DNA of 64,000 nucleotides, taken from NCBI GenBank assembly GCA_001661515.1, contig LUVW01000010.1, forward strand, positions 821,710-885,709. Direction: 5' to 3'. Source of the stretch: Capniomyces stellatus. Its lineage: Eukaryota > Kickxellomycota > Harpellomycetes > Harpellales > Legeriomycetaceae. Under the pieces are notes generated by a model. It had not been told where the DNA came from. It searched no databases and saw only the letters and a program-made list of their open reading frames with translations. Within the stretch, counting starts at the first letter, position 1. The number at the start of each line of letters is the position of its first letter. Below, one piece after another: positions 10,459 through 23,638 of this stretch. Made by a program: the position numbers and the translations under genes.

Positions 10459-12824
10459 ATGGACTTTAACAAATTGTTAAGACTGACAAAAGAGCAATCA
10501 AGCCGTGGCTCGGCGGGAAACAGCAAAGCTCAGCTAGAGAGAAACAAGAAGATGGTTGCGGAAAGAAACGAGCTTATGAAGAAGAGGCAAGAGTTGGAAA
10601 GACAAAAGATTAAGGGCGAAACGCAGATTGAGGCTAGGAAAATGAGTCTTGCAAAGGAACAGGACGTAAATCCACATAGAGAACGGAATGATAGGCAGGA
10701 GACAAAGATAAAAGACAGAGGGCACCAAAAGGGACTTCTGAGGGGAAAGGAGGAAGTGAGCAGGAATGGGGGTGTTGTTGAAAAAACGGCGTTGGGCGCT
10801 AGACAGAGTGTTGGTAAGAATGATCCAAACAGGACGCGGAGAACGGGCGATACAAGCACGAGCAAGAGCCAGTCTTCAAGAGAGGTGGACGGGAAAAGCA
10901 GTTGGAGGGATAGCTGTAAGAGTTTAGGAGTGAGATATAAAAATAGATAGAGTTGAGGCTTTGATTAAAACACAGGCCTGAAGTCCAGCTGATAATTGAT
11001 GTATTAAACAAAAGGAATAAATACAAATAGCAGCTAGCAGGAATACGTATTCGGGAGCAGCTACAGGAGGATCTGGAAACCCTGTGAAGCCTGTAAGAAC
11101 TTTGGATTGTTGACTAAAATTCAGCATTTTTTTTTGTTTGTAATATTTGTAATGTTTGGCTTTGAGTGACTTTACCAAAGAAAGAGAGAAAGGGAGAAAG
11201 CTAAAAGAGAGTATTATTGGGTAAATAAATATGTGGGTATTAGCAACTGTCGTATAAGGAGCTTATGAAGAAGGCACCGGTAAAAGGATCGGCGAGTTTT
11301 AGGGGCATTCCTAGCAGGGTGAGTTGAATTAAAAGAAGTATATAACTAATAGCAATAGTGGCGGGGATAATAACGGATTGGGATTAGTATTAAACAGAGA
11401 ATAGGCTGTATTGTGCTGTATTGTACTGTATTGTACTGTACTGTATTGGATATAAATTGATATACAAGAGTTTTGTGTTGTTTGGTGTAGAATGGTGAGG
11501 TTGGAGGAGTAGGAAAGAAGCCAGTAGGTGTAGAAAGCGTTAATGCAGGGTCCAGAAGTGGGAGTTTGAGCTATGGGACAAGCGGAAGGAAAAGAGAATT
11601 GAAAGAGCAGGGTAAATAGACAATGTAAAAAAGGTATTGAATTGTGGTATATGGTTTTATGGGCAATATACTCATTGGGGCAAGCTGTAATGAACTGGTG
11701 AAGACAAAATAGAGCCAAGAATATCTGGATTGAATAGTTCTAGAGGGGTCCAACCACTAGCCAAAAGGACGAACCTGGGAAATGGTAAGTAGTCGTAGTA
11801 GTAATAGTAATAGTAATAGTAATAGTAATAGTAATAGTAATAGTAATAGTAATAGTAATAGTAATAGTAATAGTAGTAGTAATAGTAATAGTAATAGTAA
11901 TAGTAATAGTAATAGTAATAGTAATAGTAATAGTAATAGTAATAGTAATAGTAATAGTAATAGTAAAAGCAAAAGTAGGCGAGTTAAAACCGAGTTGTTT
12001 ATATATGGGAATTAGATTTGAAAATGGAGCGTAGAGACAACAGCTATGAAGAAAAGAGAAGAGGTACAAGTCAAGAACAGGATAGAAGCGGGGGTAGGAG
12101 TGAGAAATCGATGAGGGACTATAAAATAAGTTCATCCAATGTAAAGTCGTTGAGTGTGCCGAGCCGTAAAATACAGCCAATAAAAGAGCTGGATCGGTTT
12201 GGGGTTAAATCAAAGTCAAGCAGCCAAGCAAGAAACATCAGTGGAGATAGAAATGGAGATAGAGTCGTAAATCCGGTTCCATCGAATACAAAAAAGACCG
12301 AGCCAACTCGAGTGAAGCAGGCACCAATTAGGGAAATAGACCGGTTTGGAGTCAAATCGAAAAGAGAACAGCAAAAAACAGGCCAAAGTTCTGGAAAAGC
12401 TCCGGAATTGCGGAGAAACTCGAGCTTATCGCCAATCTCAAGCAGAAGCCAAAAGACAAGCTACATACACCACAGCAGAAGCAATGGAGGCAGCACAAAC
12501 AAACATCGATACGAGGAAGATTACTACAGCGATGACGACTCGCTTAATGACTTTATAGTGGATGACGATGAAGACGAGGGTGGTAATAGTAATGGTGTTG
12601 ATTATAGGAAGGAGCTGAAGAAAATCACTGGTTATGATAGCTCAAGGTATAGAGACAAGTACGGCGACGATGATGATGATCTGGATATGGAGGTCAGTGC
12701 TGCAAGCCAGCTGAGAGAAGAGTCTATCAGCTTGAAAATAGCAAAGATTGAAGACAAAATCGAGGAAGAACGCGAGAGAGAGTATGAGGAAAGAATGAGA
12801 AAAAGGCTGAAAAACAAAAGATGA
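10459..12824 (+). CDS. SPT2: SPT2-family chromatin protein / histone chaperone
   Basis: Six exons (10459-10915, 11031-11092, 11244-11318, 11491-11611, 11761-11784, 12016-12824) give 515 residues. The protein begins MDFNKLLRLTKEQ, like the N-terminus of Spt2. The middle is basic and low-complexity. The C-terminus has the SPT2 domain: an acidic DDSLNDFIVDDDED segment, then DYRKELKKITGYDSSRYRDK, DDDDDLDMEVSAASQLREE and a final basic helix. Spt2 binds H3-H4 and DNA and controls nucleosome integrity during transcription. The last intron (11785-12015) is largely a hexanucleotide microsatellite. If that intron were retained, the frame would meet a stop at once (AAT GGT AAG TAG). Exon 5 is only 24 nt. 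The C-terminal assignment is strong; exons 2-5 rest on phase and splice-site agreement. Confidence 0.82.
11797..11966. repeat. (AGTAAT)n hexanucleotide microsatellite in SPT2 intron 5
   Basis: About 28 near-perfect copies of AGTAAT, with a single AGTAGT interruption near 11872-11880, fill most of the last SPT2 intron just after its GTAAGT donor. Frames through it give artefactual poly-Leu, Ser-Asn or Thr-Ile proteins. Confidence 0.97.
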
Positions 12825-13536
12825 ATATCTCTACAACCTAAATCTATCCTAGTAGCAAAATTAAAGAGTACACAAAGCCCATCTACTTGGCATTTTGTCC
12901 CACTATTCTTTTTTTTCCTCTTTTCTTTTTCCTTTTTTTCTTCTTTTACCGATTTTTTCTTTCCATTTATAAACTTTGAGTTTGGTAAACATTTGAACTG
13001 TAAAAAAAAAAAAAGGGAGGCCAATAAAAGTAATCGGATTTTGTGCTTCCAAGTTCTGCCGTAATTACCAATGAGGAGTGGAGAAATAAACCATTGGGTT
13101 TTGGGGTAAAATGGGTAAAAAAAAGGAAAATAGAAAATGGAAAAAAAAATGTTTAGTTTGAACTGTAAAGTGAGTAAATAAATTAAAAGTTGGTGAGATT
13201 ACGTAGTCAAACAAAAAGCAACTACGAATTTCAAATAATAATAACCTTTGAATAGAATACAATGTAAACAACCAATAAAGCAAAGTAAAAAAAAAAGGCA
13301 AAAGAAGTGCAGTTAATTTACGAAATAAAGGCAACTTGATAAATCGTAAACAAGAGTAAATAAATGAATGAATGAATAAATGAATATAAGGCCATATAGG
13401 AGTGGAATTGAGAGAAACAAATCAAGAGTCAGGGATTAGCTTTTTAGTAATTTAGTTCTCGTAAAAGCAAAATAAATAGATAAACAGAAACACAAGGTTG
13501 GTAAGAAAGAAAGAAAAACAAATTCAGAGATAAGAC
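12825..13536. other. Intergenic region between SPT2 and RPN3
   Basis: About 710 bp, AT-rich, with A- and T-runs and a GAATGAAT-type short repeat near 13360-13385. No gene recognised; frames here are Phe/Leu-rich chance frames. Confidence 0.55.
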
Positions 13537-15625
13537 ATGGCAAGAGCAACAGCAGAGAAAGAGAATCCAAAAGAAGGGACGAAAACGGCAGATGAAGCAG
13601 CAGCACCAAAAGTCGAGAAAGTAACAACTTTTGCTGAAGGTAAAACACGGTAGATTGACATACAAGTATATGAATTGAGGTTTAGAAAGTAAAAGCACCG
13701 TGTTTACAATTTGTAAATGTTTATAAATGTTTGTAAATGTTTGTAAATGTTTGTAGATGTGGAGAGATGTTTAAAGTTGGTGAATAAGGGAGTTGAGCAG
13801 TCGGAAGTCAGTTATATACAAAGAGCGCTTCGGGAAGTGAGTAGATTGCGAAAGAGACTGGACATTACAGTGGTTACAAGAGTTTTGGGAGAATTATCTT
13901 CAATCTGTAAGCAACACAATAGAGTGTATAGAAGGATAAAAGAGAGTTTTAGAATTGAATTGAAGAGTAAATGAATAAATAAATAAATAAACTGTTGGTG
14001 TAAAATTATAGCAACTGTTGAAGACAAGTGGAAGGGAGTGGTGATGACAAGTTTGGACTTGATTGGGGGAATAGTTGAGGAATCGACAGAGGAAACCAAA
14101 AGAACAAAGTCGGCAGAAGCAGCACTTTTTCTTAGTTTGTTGACACTGATTTACTTTTTGGACAACAAAGAACACAACAATGTAATAAGAGCAAATTTCA
14201 ATAGATGAAAAACAAACTAAATGAAAAAGAAAAAGAAAAAGAAAAAGAAACTAAATGAAATGAAATGTCTTTATCTAGGGACTTGGGTTGGCAGAGGAAT
14301 TGGTGAAGGCTATAGGGACGATGCAGAGAAGAACAATGGACCCAATAGCAGCACAGATATACTTTTACTATGCAAGATTCTACGAAGTAACAGAAAAGCT
14401 GGAGAACTGTAGACCGTAAGTACAAGACAGAAATAGTAGAAAAAGTAAAAAGAAAGAAGTAAAAAGTAAAAAGTAAATGTAAAACGTATAATAATGTAGA
14501 GTGTTGTTGAAGGCGTTGCAAACATCAATGTTGAACAAAAACCTGGAAAGTCAGGCAATGTTGATCAACCTGTTGCTCAGGAATTACATCCATTACAAGC
14601 TATACAACCAGGCTGAAAAACTGGCAGCAAGAACATCGTTCCCAGAAACAGCCAACAACAACCAGATTGCCCGATACCTGTACTACACAGGAGTTGTTGA
14701 AGCTGTGGAACTGGATTACTCGGCATCTTACCAGCACCTCCAAGACGCAACACGCAAAGTAGCAAGTAATCCATCAACAGCAGGATTCCACCAAACAGTA
14801 AGCTTTTGACACTGTAATATAATATAATAAAATATAATTTAATTTAATATAATTTAATTTAATATAATAAAATAAAATATAATTTAATATAATAACTGAA
14901 TAAATATAATAAAATATAATTTAATAATAAAATAAAATGCAATATAATGTAATATAATGTTTGATTTATGGTTTATGGTTTAGGCTAGCAAATTGCTGGT
15001 GATTGTGGCGTTGCTTATGGGGGAAATTCCCGAGAGATCGTTGTTCCAGAACAAGTACTTGAAAAAGCCATTGTTCCCATACTTTGAGCTGACAAGGGCA
15101 GTAAGAACAGGAAAACTGGCCATGTTCCAGCAAGTGATTAGCCAGTACATGTCAGTATTTCTGAAGGATGGCCTGCTGATTCTGGTGAGCAGACTCAGAC
15201 ATAACGTAATCAAGGCCGGAATCAGAGCCATTTGCTCTTCATATTCCCGTATCTCCCTAAGAGACATCTGCTTCAAACTCCATCTGGACAGTGAAGAGGA
15301 TGCCGAGTACATTGTGTCCAAGGCCATCCACGATAAGGTTGTTGACGCCGTTATTGATCACGAAAACGGTTTTGTCAAAACAAACGACCCCATAGATGCC
15401 TACTCTACCTCAAAGCCTCAGGAAATGTTTAATCAGCGAATCAACTTCTGTCTTGCCCTCTACAACGACTCTGTAAAGGCCATGCGTTTTCCCGAAAACA
15501 TTTTGAGAAAGGAACTTGACAGCGCCAATGAAGCAAGAGAACGTGAACGCGAGTTTGCTCAGGAACTGGCTGGTACCGAGTATGATGACGATGATGATGA
15601 CGAGGATAGCATGGACATTTTCTAA
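13537..15625 (+). CDS. RPN3: 26S proteasome regulatory subunit Rpn3/PSMD3
   Basis: Six exons (13537-13639, 13757-13906, 14012-14181, 14279-14415, 14500-14797, 14984-15625) give 499 residues, close to the family's usual ~490-530. Strong family matches are LLRNYIHYKLYNQAEKLAAR, FPETANNNQIARYLYYTG, ALLMGEIPERSLF and the PCI-domain stretch with RLRHNVIKAGIRAICSSYSR followed by ISLRDICFKL. The acidic tail (EYDDDDDDEDSMDIF) is also typical. Rpn3 is a lid subunit of the 19S particle; its helical repeats and C-terminal PCI domain hold the lid together. The start gives a short Lys/Glu/Ala-rich leader, as in other Rpn3 proteins. Intron 5 (14798-14983) is nearly pure A/T with ATTTAATATAAT-like repeats. 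All phases agree. Confidence 0.93.
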
Positions 15626-15883
15626 TTCTTCTAATTCTTTTCTTTTTATTCCTACTATTTTAATTACTATTAAATATATATATATATTACCAACAAATCC
15701 AATCAATTAATCCCCTCTATGTTTTATTAACTATAAATTAAACTATCAGTTGCTTATTTAAATCATAGTTTTTTTTGTTTGTTTGTTTACCTTTTTTTCC
15801 CCTCCTCCTCCACCTACTTGATCTTCTCCATTATTTTTTAAATTAACATTTGAATGTTTAATAACAAATAGTCCAAGTATATA

Positions 15884-17416
15884 ATGAACGAATCCAATTT
15901 AAACCACGTCAAACCTCCAATACACACAACATACAAGTACAAGTATTTGACAAATGAAGCCTGGTTGAACAAAAACAAAAACATAACCAGAATCCCAACA
16001 ACCTCCAAACCAAACAATGATGTAGGTACAACTAATAGCCCAAACAAGGCAAAGAACAGATATTCGGCCTATATTGGCACAGCAACCAAAGCGGGCTATT
16101 CTCTGGCGAGTACGCAGTTACGAAATCGAGGCAAAAGTTTTAGTTGTTTGGGGGAGGGGTTAAAGCAAGGCGAGGGATTGTCGATTGGAAAGGAGCCGGG
16201 TTTGATTCAATGTGACAGTGAGGAAAGAGGAAAGGAAACAGCAGTGGAAACAGCGGTGGAATTAGCGATGTGTAAGGATATGGGTGTAGAGGGAGAAATT
16301 GTGGGAGAGAATGGCAAGAACTGGTTGACACCCATAAAGATGAAAGGAGCTGAGGAAAGCAGAGGGGAACAGGGTGGTATGGCGCTGGAAGCAGCAAGAA
16401 AAGGCAAGGGTGAGGCGGTTGGAAGGACAAGAGAGTTGTTGGGAAACAAGGAATTGAAAGCGGGGTCAAACCCAATAGCGGCTTTAGCCATGGATTTAAA
16501 AAAAGAGTTGGGAACGGAAAAGACAAAAAACAGAGAAAACAGCGAGGGTGATAGGTATGCGAGAGAAAAGGAGTTTTATTTGGATGAGGGAAACAACCTA
16601 TATTTTCAAAAGCTGCGGCCGTACAAGAGAGATTTGAATTTTTCAAAACAAGTGTTCAACCACAACAAGTACAACAGTATGGGCAACAAAGATGGCAAAG
16701 AAGATACTATGATGGAAACAAGCACCGGTAATAATTTCGATAGACGAGAGAACAGCGGTGGTGGTGGTGGTGGTAGTGGTAGTGGTGATATTGAGGGTTT
16801 GATTAGAAACATAATTGGGAACCCAGACTATGTAGTCAATTCAATTGAGATTCTGAACTTTGATTCGGAATGTTTAAATTACTTGCAAAGAGTTCCGGTA
16901 CTGGGTCAAAAACTCGACAGCCACGGGGATGGTAGTGAGGGTGTTGGTGGTAGTGGAAAAGTAGAAAGTAACGATCATTACAGCCTTGATAACTACAGTA
17001 CCAGAGACTACAGTACCAGAGACTATTGTCCGGATTCAGTTCTGTTATCGGCACTAGAAAACTTTGGAATAGTTGAATTTTCATCGAGTTCGTTTCCAAA
17101 AACAAAAACAACAGAAAAAAGTGCTAGCAGCAATATCAATGGCAATATCAATGGTAATACTGAGGATAGTTCTTCTGATAAGAAACGATCATTGTTGATT
17201 CAAGAGCAAAATATACATTCAAACAACAACAATGGTACTGATATGGTTGTTGAGAAGGAGTGTAGAGGTGAGACAGAAAGTTATAAAAGAGACTCGTCGA
17301 TTGGGGATGATTATGTGCAAAACAAAAGCGAGTATATCCAAATGGAGCTGGATAATGCAGAAATGGGAAGTTTGTTGATGGAAAGCAGAGAATTTTCAGT
17401 TTACTCGCCATTATGA
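15884..17416 (+). CDS. Orphan Ser/Asn/Gly-rich protein, function unknown
   Basis: A single open frame of 510 residues, 258 bp downstream of RPN3 and converging on the dynein gene with 99 bp between the stops. No family is recognised. The N-terminus (MNESNLNHVKPPIHTTYKYK) and the segment around residues 225-255 (FYLDEGNNLYFQKLRPYKRD) look structured. A third non-repetitive patch near residues 310-345 has LNFDSECLNYLQRVPVLGQK. Between these lie Glu/Lys/Gly-rich and Ser/Asn-rich low-complexity stretches, including a GGT run coding Gly-Gly-Ser-Gly, a duplicated 15-bp unit coding two copies of STRDY, and a duplicated NING. There is no signal peptide or membrane segment. Length and ordered patches favour a real gene, probably an intrinsically disordered nuclear or cytoplasmic protein. 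Confidence 0.6.
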   Translation: MNESNLNHVKPPIHTTYKYKYLTNEAWLNKNKNITRIPTTSKPNNDVGTTNSPNKAKNRYSAYIGTATKAGYSLASTQLRNRGKSFSCLGEGLKQGEGLSIGKEPGLIQCDSEERGKETAVETAVELAMCKDMGVEGEIVGENGKNWLTPIKMKGAEESRGEQGGMALEAARKGKGEAVGRTRELLGNKELKAGSNPIAALAMDLKKELGTEKTKNRENSEGDRYAREKEFYLDEGNNLYFQKLRPYKRDLNFSKQVFNHNKYNSMGNKDGKEDTMMETSTGNNFDRRENSGGGGGGSGSGDIEGLIRNIIGNPDYVVNSIEILNFDSECLNYLQRVPVLGQKLDSHGDGSEGVGGSGKVESNDHYSLDNYSTRDYSTRDYCPDSVLLSALENFGIVEFSSSSFPKTKTTEKSASSNINGNINGNTEDSSSDKKRSLLIQEQNIHSNNNNGTDMVVEKECRGETESYKRDSSIGDDYVQNKSEYIQMELDNAEMGSLLMESREFSVYSPL

Positions 17417-17515
17417 TTAGTGGATTTAATAATAAAAATAGTAAAAATAATAAAAATAATAAAAATAATAAAAATAAAAGTAAAAATAAAAGCAATAAAA
17501 AAAGTGGAGATTAAA

Positions 17516-20159
17516 CTAAGACATTTTGGTAGCCTGAGTGGCAGTAAGATCAGCAATAACACGGCTGAACTTTGTATAGTCGTCGGGTTTAGGGACACAA
17601 AGGGACTCGGCAAGGTCGTAGAGGTAGACTTTGCCTTGACTGTTTCCACAAGCAAGACTTTTACCATTTCTGCTAAATGCGAGTTTGTTCAAGGCAGAAG
17701 CATTGGAAGCATCTGAGGTAGAGGTAGAGGTAGAGGTGGCAAAGGCAGTATCGATGGGAATTTGAGAGTCACGGTTGAGGTCAAAGACACTGAGACAGCC
17801 AGAGCCATCAGCAGTAGCAAGGACAGAGGGGTGGGAGGGAGACCACTTGATGTCGTAGACGTAGTCCTGGAAAGAGTCAAGAGAATGGATGTGGGAGATT
17901 TGGCGGGCAGAAGAAGATTTGGACTGGGTAAGAAGCCGCAAGTTTGGGCCGCGAAGAACAGATCTGCTGCGGAAAAGCTTGCAGGACCAATCAAAGGAAC
18001 TTGTAGCAAGCAGGTCAGAGTAATCGACGGGACCAAAGAGAGGGTGGACATGCAACCCAGTAATAGTAGCAGAGTGGCCAACGTAGCAGTCAGAACTGAC
18101 AAGACCAGCCTTGGTTCCAGCACGGTCGTAGCGGTTAGCACTGAACAAAAGTCCCTCCTCAGTACCTACCCAAAACACGCCAGTTTCGTTGTCTGCAAAG
18201 CCAATACTGGTCACCGAAACTTCCTCTGTTCTTGTGTGCAAACTGTTGACCAGCTGCATCTGCTCCACCGGCGTTGCAAGCATGTCGATTTGCCACCCAC
18301 TCACCACTCCATCCGTCGATGCCGTCACCAGCTGATGCGCGTTCTTTGTCCCTACCATCTGCATCGCGTATATCGGCTGCGTGTGTCCGTTTGACCCTGG
18401 TGGCGTTTTCAGCACTGGTTGGTGCTTTGTTCTCGTGTCCCATATCAAAATCTGCCCCGAGTACGTACTTCCTATCACCATTGTTGGACTAAACTCATTA
18501 AACTCCACCTTCAGCACATCTGACGGCGAGTGGAACACAAACTCTGGTCGCTCCCTTAAATGCACATTCCAAATCGCTACCAGTCCATCAGGCTCGTTAG
18601 GTGACAGCGGATTTCTGTTGTATGAAGTAGCTATCAATTCACTAAACTATAATTCCCAACATTCATCTTATTATTATTATTATTTATTATTTATTATTAT
18701 TATTTATTACTTATTATTATTTATTACTTATTATTTACTATTTATTATTTATTATTACTTATTATTTATTATTACTTATTATTTATTATTTATTATTATT
18801 ATTTATTAAATCATTATTATATTACTATCGTTACCTTTCCTGACCAGTTAATGTCTGTTACTGATCTATTTCCACACAACCTTTCATCATACAACTCTCT
18901 AACAAACCTCAACTTATGTTCATCGTCTGCCCTCTTCTTATCTTTAAAGCTTTCTGTGTAATCCACCATAAAGTCATACTCCTCATCCAGTGCTCTTTCC
19001 ATCAGTCTTGTTGACTTTTCAAAAAATCTCGTAAACTTCACATCACCCTTTATAAGCTCTCCTACCACTTCCTCCTCATTTAGTATCTTTACCCTTCCCG
19101 CCTCTACCTTCTCCTCCGCTATCCTCAACTTTTCCTCTTGCTCCTCCAACTGCCTCTCCAGCTGCTCCTTTTCAACCGCCTCCTTCACCAACTTTGCCAC
19201 CTCCTCTTGCGTAACTAACGATTTCTGCCTCTGTAACTCCAATATCTCTTCCTCGTCTGGCTCACAAACCGCCTGCACCTCTTTACTATACACCACTTTT
19301 TCCTATTGAATTCCATTTTACCTTAATATTCTACTCTTCTTTTTTCTTTTTTATTTTCTTTTTCTTTTTCTTTTTTTCTTTTCCTTTTTTCTTTTTCTCG
19401 TTTCTCTTTTACCTTTGGTGGGAAATCAAATACTATTGCCGAATGCAAACTCAACTCTGCTCTAGGCTGCTCAACTCTTGTACCTCCTCTACTTTTATGT
19501 ACATTTTCTATACTCTTTATTTACTTTTTCTCTACTTTTCATTTACTTTTTCTATACTCTTTAAGCCCTTCCACCCTTCCCCTCCCTCACCCCACATCTC
19601 CAACTACAAACATTCTCTACACCGCTTACCTCTTATCGCCACTATGGACAAAGTGTGTGTTCCCGCTTTGCTTTTCTGTCTCCTCTATTCCCCCACTCAA
19701 TACATTTATTGCACTATCCGATCCATTTAGACTTCCCATCCCACTACTACTCGCTTCTCCCGACCCTAACCCCAACCCCGGCGACCTAATTCTACCCCCT
19801 ACTCCCACCCCACTTCCCCCCACCATCGAACCCCCAACTCTCGCCTCTCGCTCCCCAACCAACGAATTTACCAATTCATCTAGATTCTTTTTATCCATTT
19901 CACTCGACTATTCCATCCATCCATTTATTCATTCATTCCTTTACTTTTATTACCATCCTTTTTTTTTTTTTCAAACCTTACAAGGCTCATTTCTAGTCCC
20001 ATATATATATATTTGCCATATTTATCTCTTGCTCTTTGCACTTACTGCTGGTGTCGCCTGTCGTGTTTGCATCATCACCTGCCTTCTATCTTCTCTTGCC
20101 CGCCGTAACTCTGCCAACTTGGCCCGCTTCTTTTCCAACTCTCCTTTTCTCTGATCCAT
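17516..20159 (-). CDS. Cytoplasmic dynein intermediate chain (DYNC1I type)
   Basis: Five exons on the minus strand (20159-20046, 19907-19630, 19461-19413, 19302-18835, 18646-17516) give 679 residues, near the family's 610-680. Exon 1 is a charged helix (MDQRKGELEKKRAKLAELRR) like the dynactin-p150-binding N-terminus. Exon 3 plus the start of exon 4 give VFDFPPKEKVVYSKEVQ, matching the family's VDFxPKExxxYSKExQT. The C-terminal half is a WD40 propeller with EPDGLVAIWNVHLRERPEFV, SPTMVIGSTYSGQILIWDTR, TSSFDWSCKLF and DYVYDIKWSPSHPSVLA. The subunit carries light chains and cargo adaptors on the dynein heavy chain. An acceptor at 19462 was chosen for exon 3 because it keeps frame; an acceptor a few bases inward also keeps frame. 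Intron 4 is a TTATTATT-type repeat. Confidence 0.92.
18660..18811. repeat. (TTATTA)-type AT microsatellite in dynein intermediate chain intron 4
   Basis: About 150 bp of TTATTATTATT/TTATTACTTATT units fill most of the intron between exons 4 and 5. Confidence 0.95.
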
Positions 20160-21531
20160 TATTTTTTTTTACTCTGTTTATTCTGTCCTTCCAAGCTCCT
20201 TGCTCTTATTTAGGTTTTAATGTTACAATCTAATCGGTAAAGCCAATCCACTTGTTCTTTTATCTTTCTCTCTATCCCTCCTTCTTGCCGTTTTGCTTTC
20301 TCGTTTTGATATTTTTAAAAAAGAAATCCAATAATAATATCACTGTTATTATTTTTATTAAGCTGATTGTTTGGTATTTTCAAAATGATTTCTTTTCATA
20401 TAATCTCGACTTTTCTATTACCTGTTCCCCTTTTTTTTTCCTACCTACTTTTTTTAAAGTAAAAAAAATACTGTTAAGGTTTACTTCATTAACAATAGCC
20501 CAGTCAATCAATTATCTCTTTCTACTAGTTTAACTGATTCTCTTATTTATTATTTATCTATTTGTTTTCTTTCCATCTCTTCCTCGGTTTGTTTACGATT
20601 TTTCTTTTTCTTTTTCTTTTTCTTTTTCCTCCTGTTTTTACGGGACTTTTATTGGTCACTGGATCAATCAAGTCACCTTTTGGCTACTCGACACTCTGAT
20701 ACACACACACACACACACTCACTCACGTTATCCTAATGTACTCTTGGATACTCCAACACTACTAACCATCATATCTCCTTTCTATACCCATTACACAATC
20801 CTTCATAATTGACCACGACAGTCTATGCTTTTGGCTTTTCATGGTCTCACTCTCACTTTTCCTACTCATTTACCACTTTACAACACCATCGCTATTCAAA
20901 ACTATTATTACACCGATACCTTTATATTCCCAGCCCTTTTAAAACTCCGCCAACAGTTCACTCATACGTTAAAACAACAAAGTAGTATATCCACCTTATT
21001 TTAACCCAAGACACACCTCAATAGGATTTCTGCCAACATCCAACTTTCTACTGTCTTGCTTCTGCCCAAACAATGCTTCAAATGCACCCATAACCCTAAA
21101 AGTACACTGCTAAATTCTTTTTTTCCCCAAAAATTTCAAGCCAAACGACATTTCACACTACCAACGCTACTATTCATTACCACTCTGTATTTAGTAGTAT
21201 AAAAAAACCCCCCAACCCGGTTTACTAGCCCAACAATTATTGTCAAACATTCAATTTACTGGAAACTCCCTGTCAATATTATAAAAAGGGAATTACCCTA
21301 TTTTCCCTTTTTTTTACATCTTCACGTTCTTCCTATTTTTTGGGCTAACAAATAAATCTGCTAATCAGATACCAACTTAAGTCCACGCTACGTACTCACA
21401 GTACCAAGATACAACAAAGCGTCAACACCAACATCATTTGTCTAGTCTACTTTCTTGCACAAATTAAAAAAACGCTCTTCCAATTATTTCTCACCATAAA
21501 ACATATTATAGTGTTTTGCTGAATTTTCATC
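20160..21531. other. Intergenic region, 1.4 kb, pyrimidine- and AT-rich
   Basis: The upstream region of the dynein gene as far as the tRNA-Ile gene. It holds a (TTTTTC)n run near 20598-20628 and an (AC)9 run at 20701-20718. No coding exon, tRNA or transposon was seen. Confidence 0.55.
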
Positions 21532-21630
21532 GCTTCATTAGCATAGTTGGTTAATGCGTCGTGCTTATAGTATAAACTGTACTATGTTATAGTCACGCGA
21601 AGATCACCAGTTCGAGCCTGGTATGAAGCA
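21532..21630 (+). tRNA. tRNA-Ile (anticodon UAU) with a 25-nt intron
   Basis: The 7-bp acceptor stem GCTTCAT/ATGAAGC, D arm GCAT...ATGC, anticodon stem TCGTG/CGCGA around loop CTTATAA and T arm ACCAG-TTCGAGC-CTGGT fold as a canonical tRNA. Discriminator A is at 21630. The anticodon TAT lies at 21566-21568. The intron, 21570-21594, sits at the canonical position between bases 37 and 38. It contains GTATAA and TTATAG, which can pair with the anticodon region as tRNA introns usually do. tRNA-Ile(UAU) is interrupted in many fungi. No CCA is encoded. Confidence 0.95.
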
Positions 21631-22595
21631 TTCCTTTTTGGTCTAGTTTTGTTTGGCTTTTTATTTTTCCACCCCGCTCTTTTTGCAACTTTATTTACCT
21701 TTGTTTTCTTTAAGAATATTCATTATTTTATAATATCAATTGCCTTATTCTATTTGTCTACTTATTTTATTTGCTATCTGATTTATTAGCTGAATGCTAC
21801 AAAACTCTATTGTATTTAATTAGTTTTACGTCATAGCGTTTTTAAATTCTAATTAATAAATTCATAAGCTTTGTATCAGCTAATCAAAAACAGTAACGTG
21901 AATCAAATCTACTCTATACACCAAACCTAAAATAACATTGACTTCGCTCTTGTTTGCCATTAAAGATAAAGCATCCTTACGCAACCGAATGCAAAGTGCT
22001 GGTCTTAACTGCACCAAACCGCTCTCCCAGACTTTGCATCCTTGTAGCAAAACACCAAATGCCAAACATAAATTCCAACAATCCAATAACCACGCTACTT
22101 GGTTTAGCGCCCAAGTGGATGGTTTATTCTACTCTGTGACACTTGATACAATAACGGCATTTTCAACATCAAACAATAAAAAGTCCCAATAGTAATCAGC
22201 ATCAACAACGAACTAACTGTAGTGCCGTTTTTATACACCAAAAATGCAATATATATTTAACAGCAATATTACAACAACGCCAAAACATCAGTAACGTTGT
22301 ACAGTATGTCACTCAACCCCCACCAAACTGTTTAACATCAGAATACTTTACAGATAACAATAACAATCAGTTTCCGTCAATATAGAAACAATAAAAAACA
22401 GCAGTTGGCCTCTCTGCTCTAAACTGAGTCGCCAAGAACATTCAAAGTAAAAATAAAAAATAAAGAAGTTCCAACAACAACCTCTTCGTGTCAAAGCTAG
22501 TAATGTTTAATTAATGTATTTTATTGCACAAAGGCCTTTTAAAGCGTAAAGCCAAGATATAATAAAAGCTGTTTTATTCCACAATAAAAACAAGT
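21631..22595. other. Intergenic region, ~960 bp
   Basis: AT-rich DNA between tRNA-Ile and the 3' end of RPS15. A T-rich stretch right after the tRNA (TTCCTTTTT) would terminate RNA polymerase III. The open frame 21938-22192 has no family resemblance. Confidence 0.5.

Positions 22596-23638
<1,043 letters not shown>

Noticed and set aside
11740..12180. Poly-Leu, Thr-Ile and Ser-Asn frames on both strands
   Set aside because: These are read-throughs of the (AGTAAT)n intron microsatellite, not genes; the true frame is interrupted by SPT2 splice sites.
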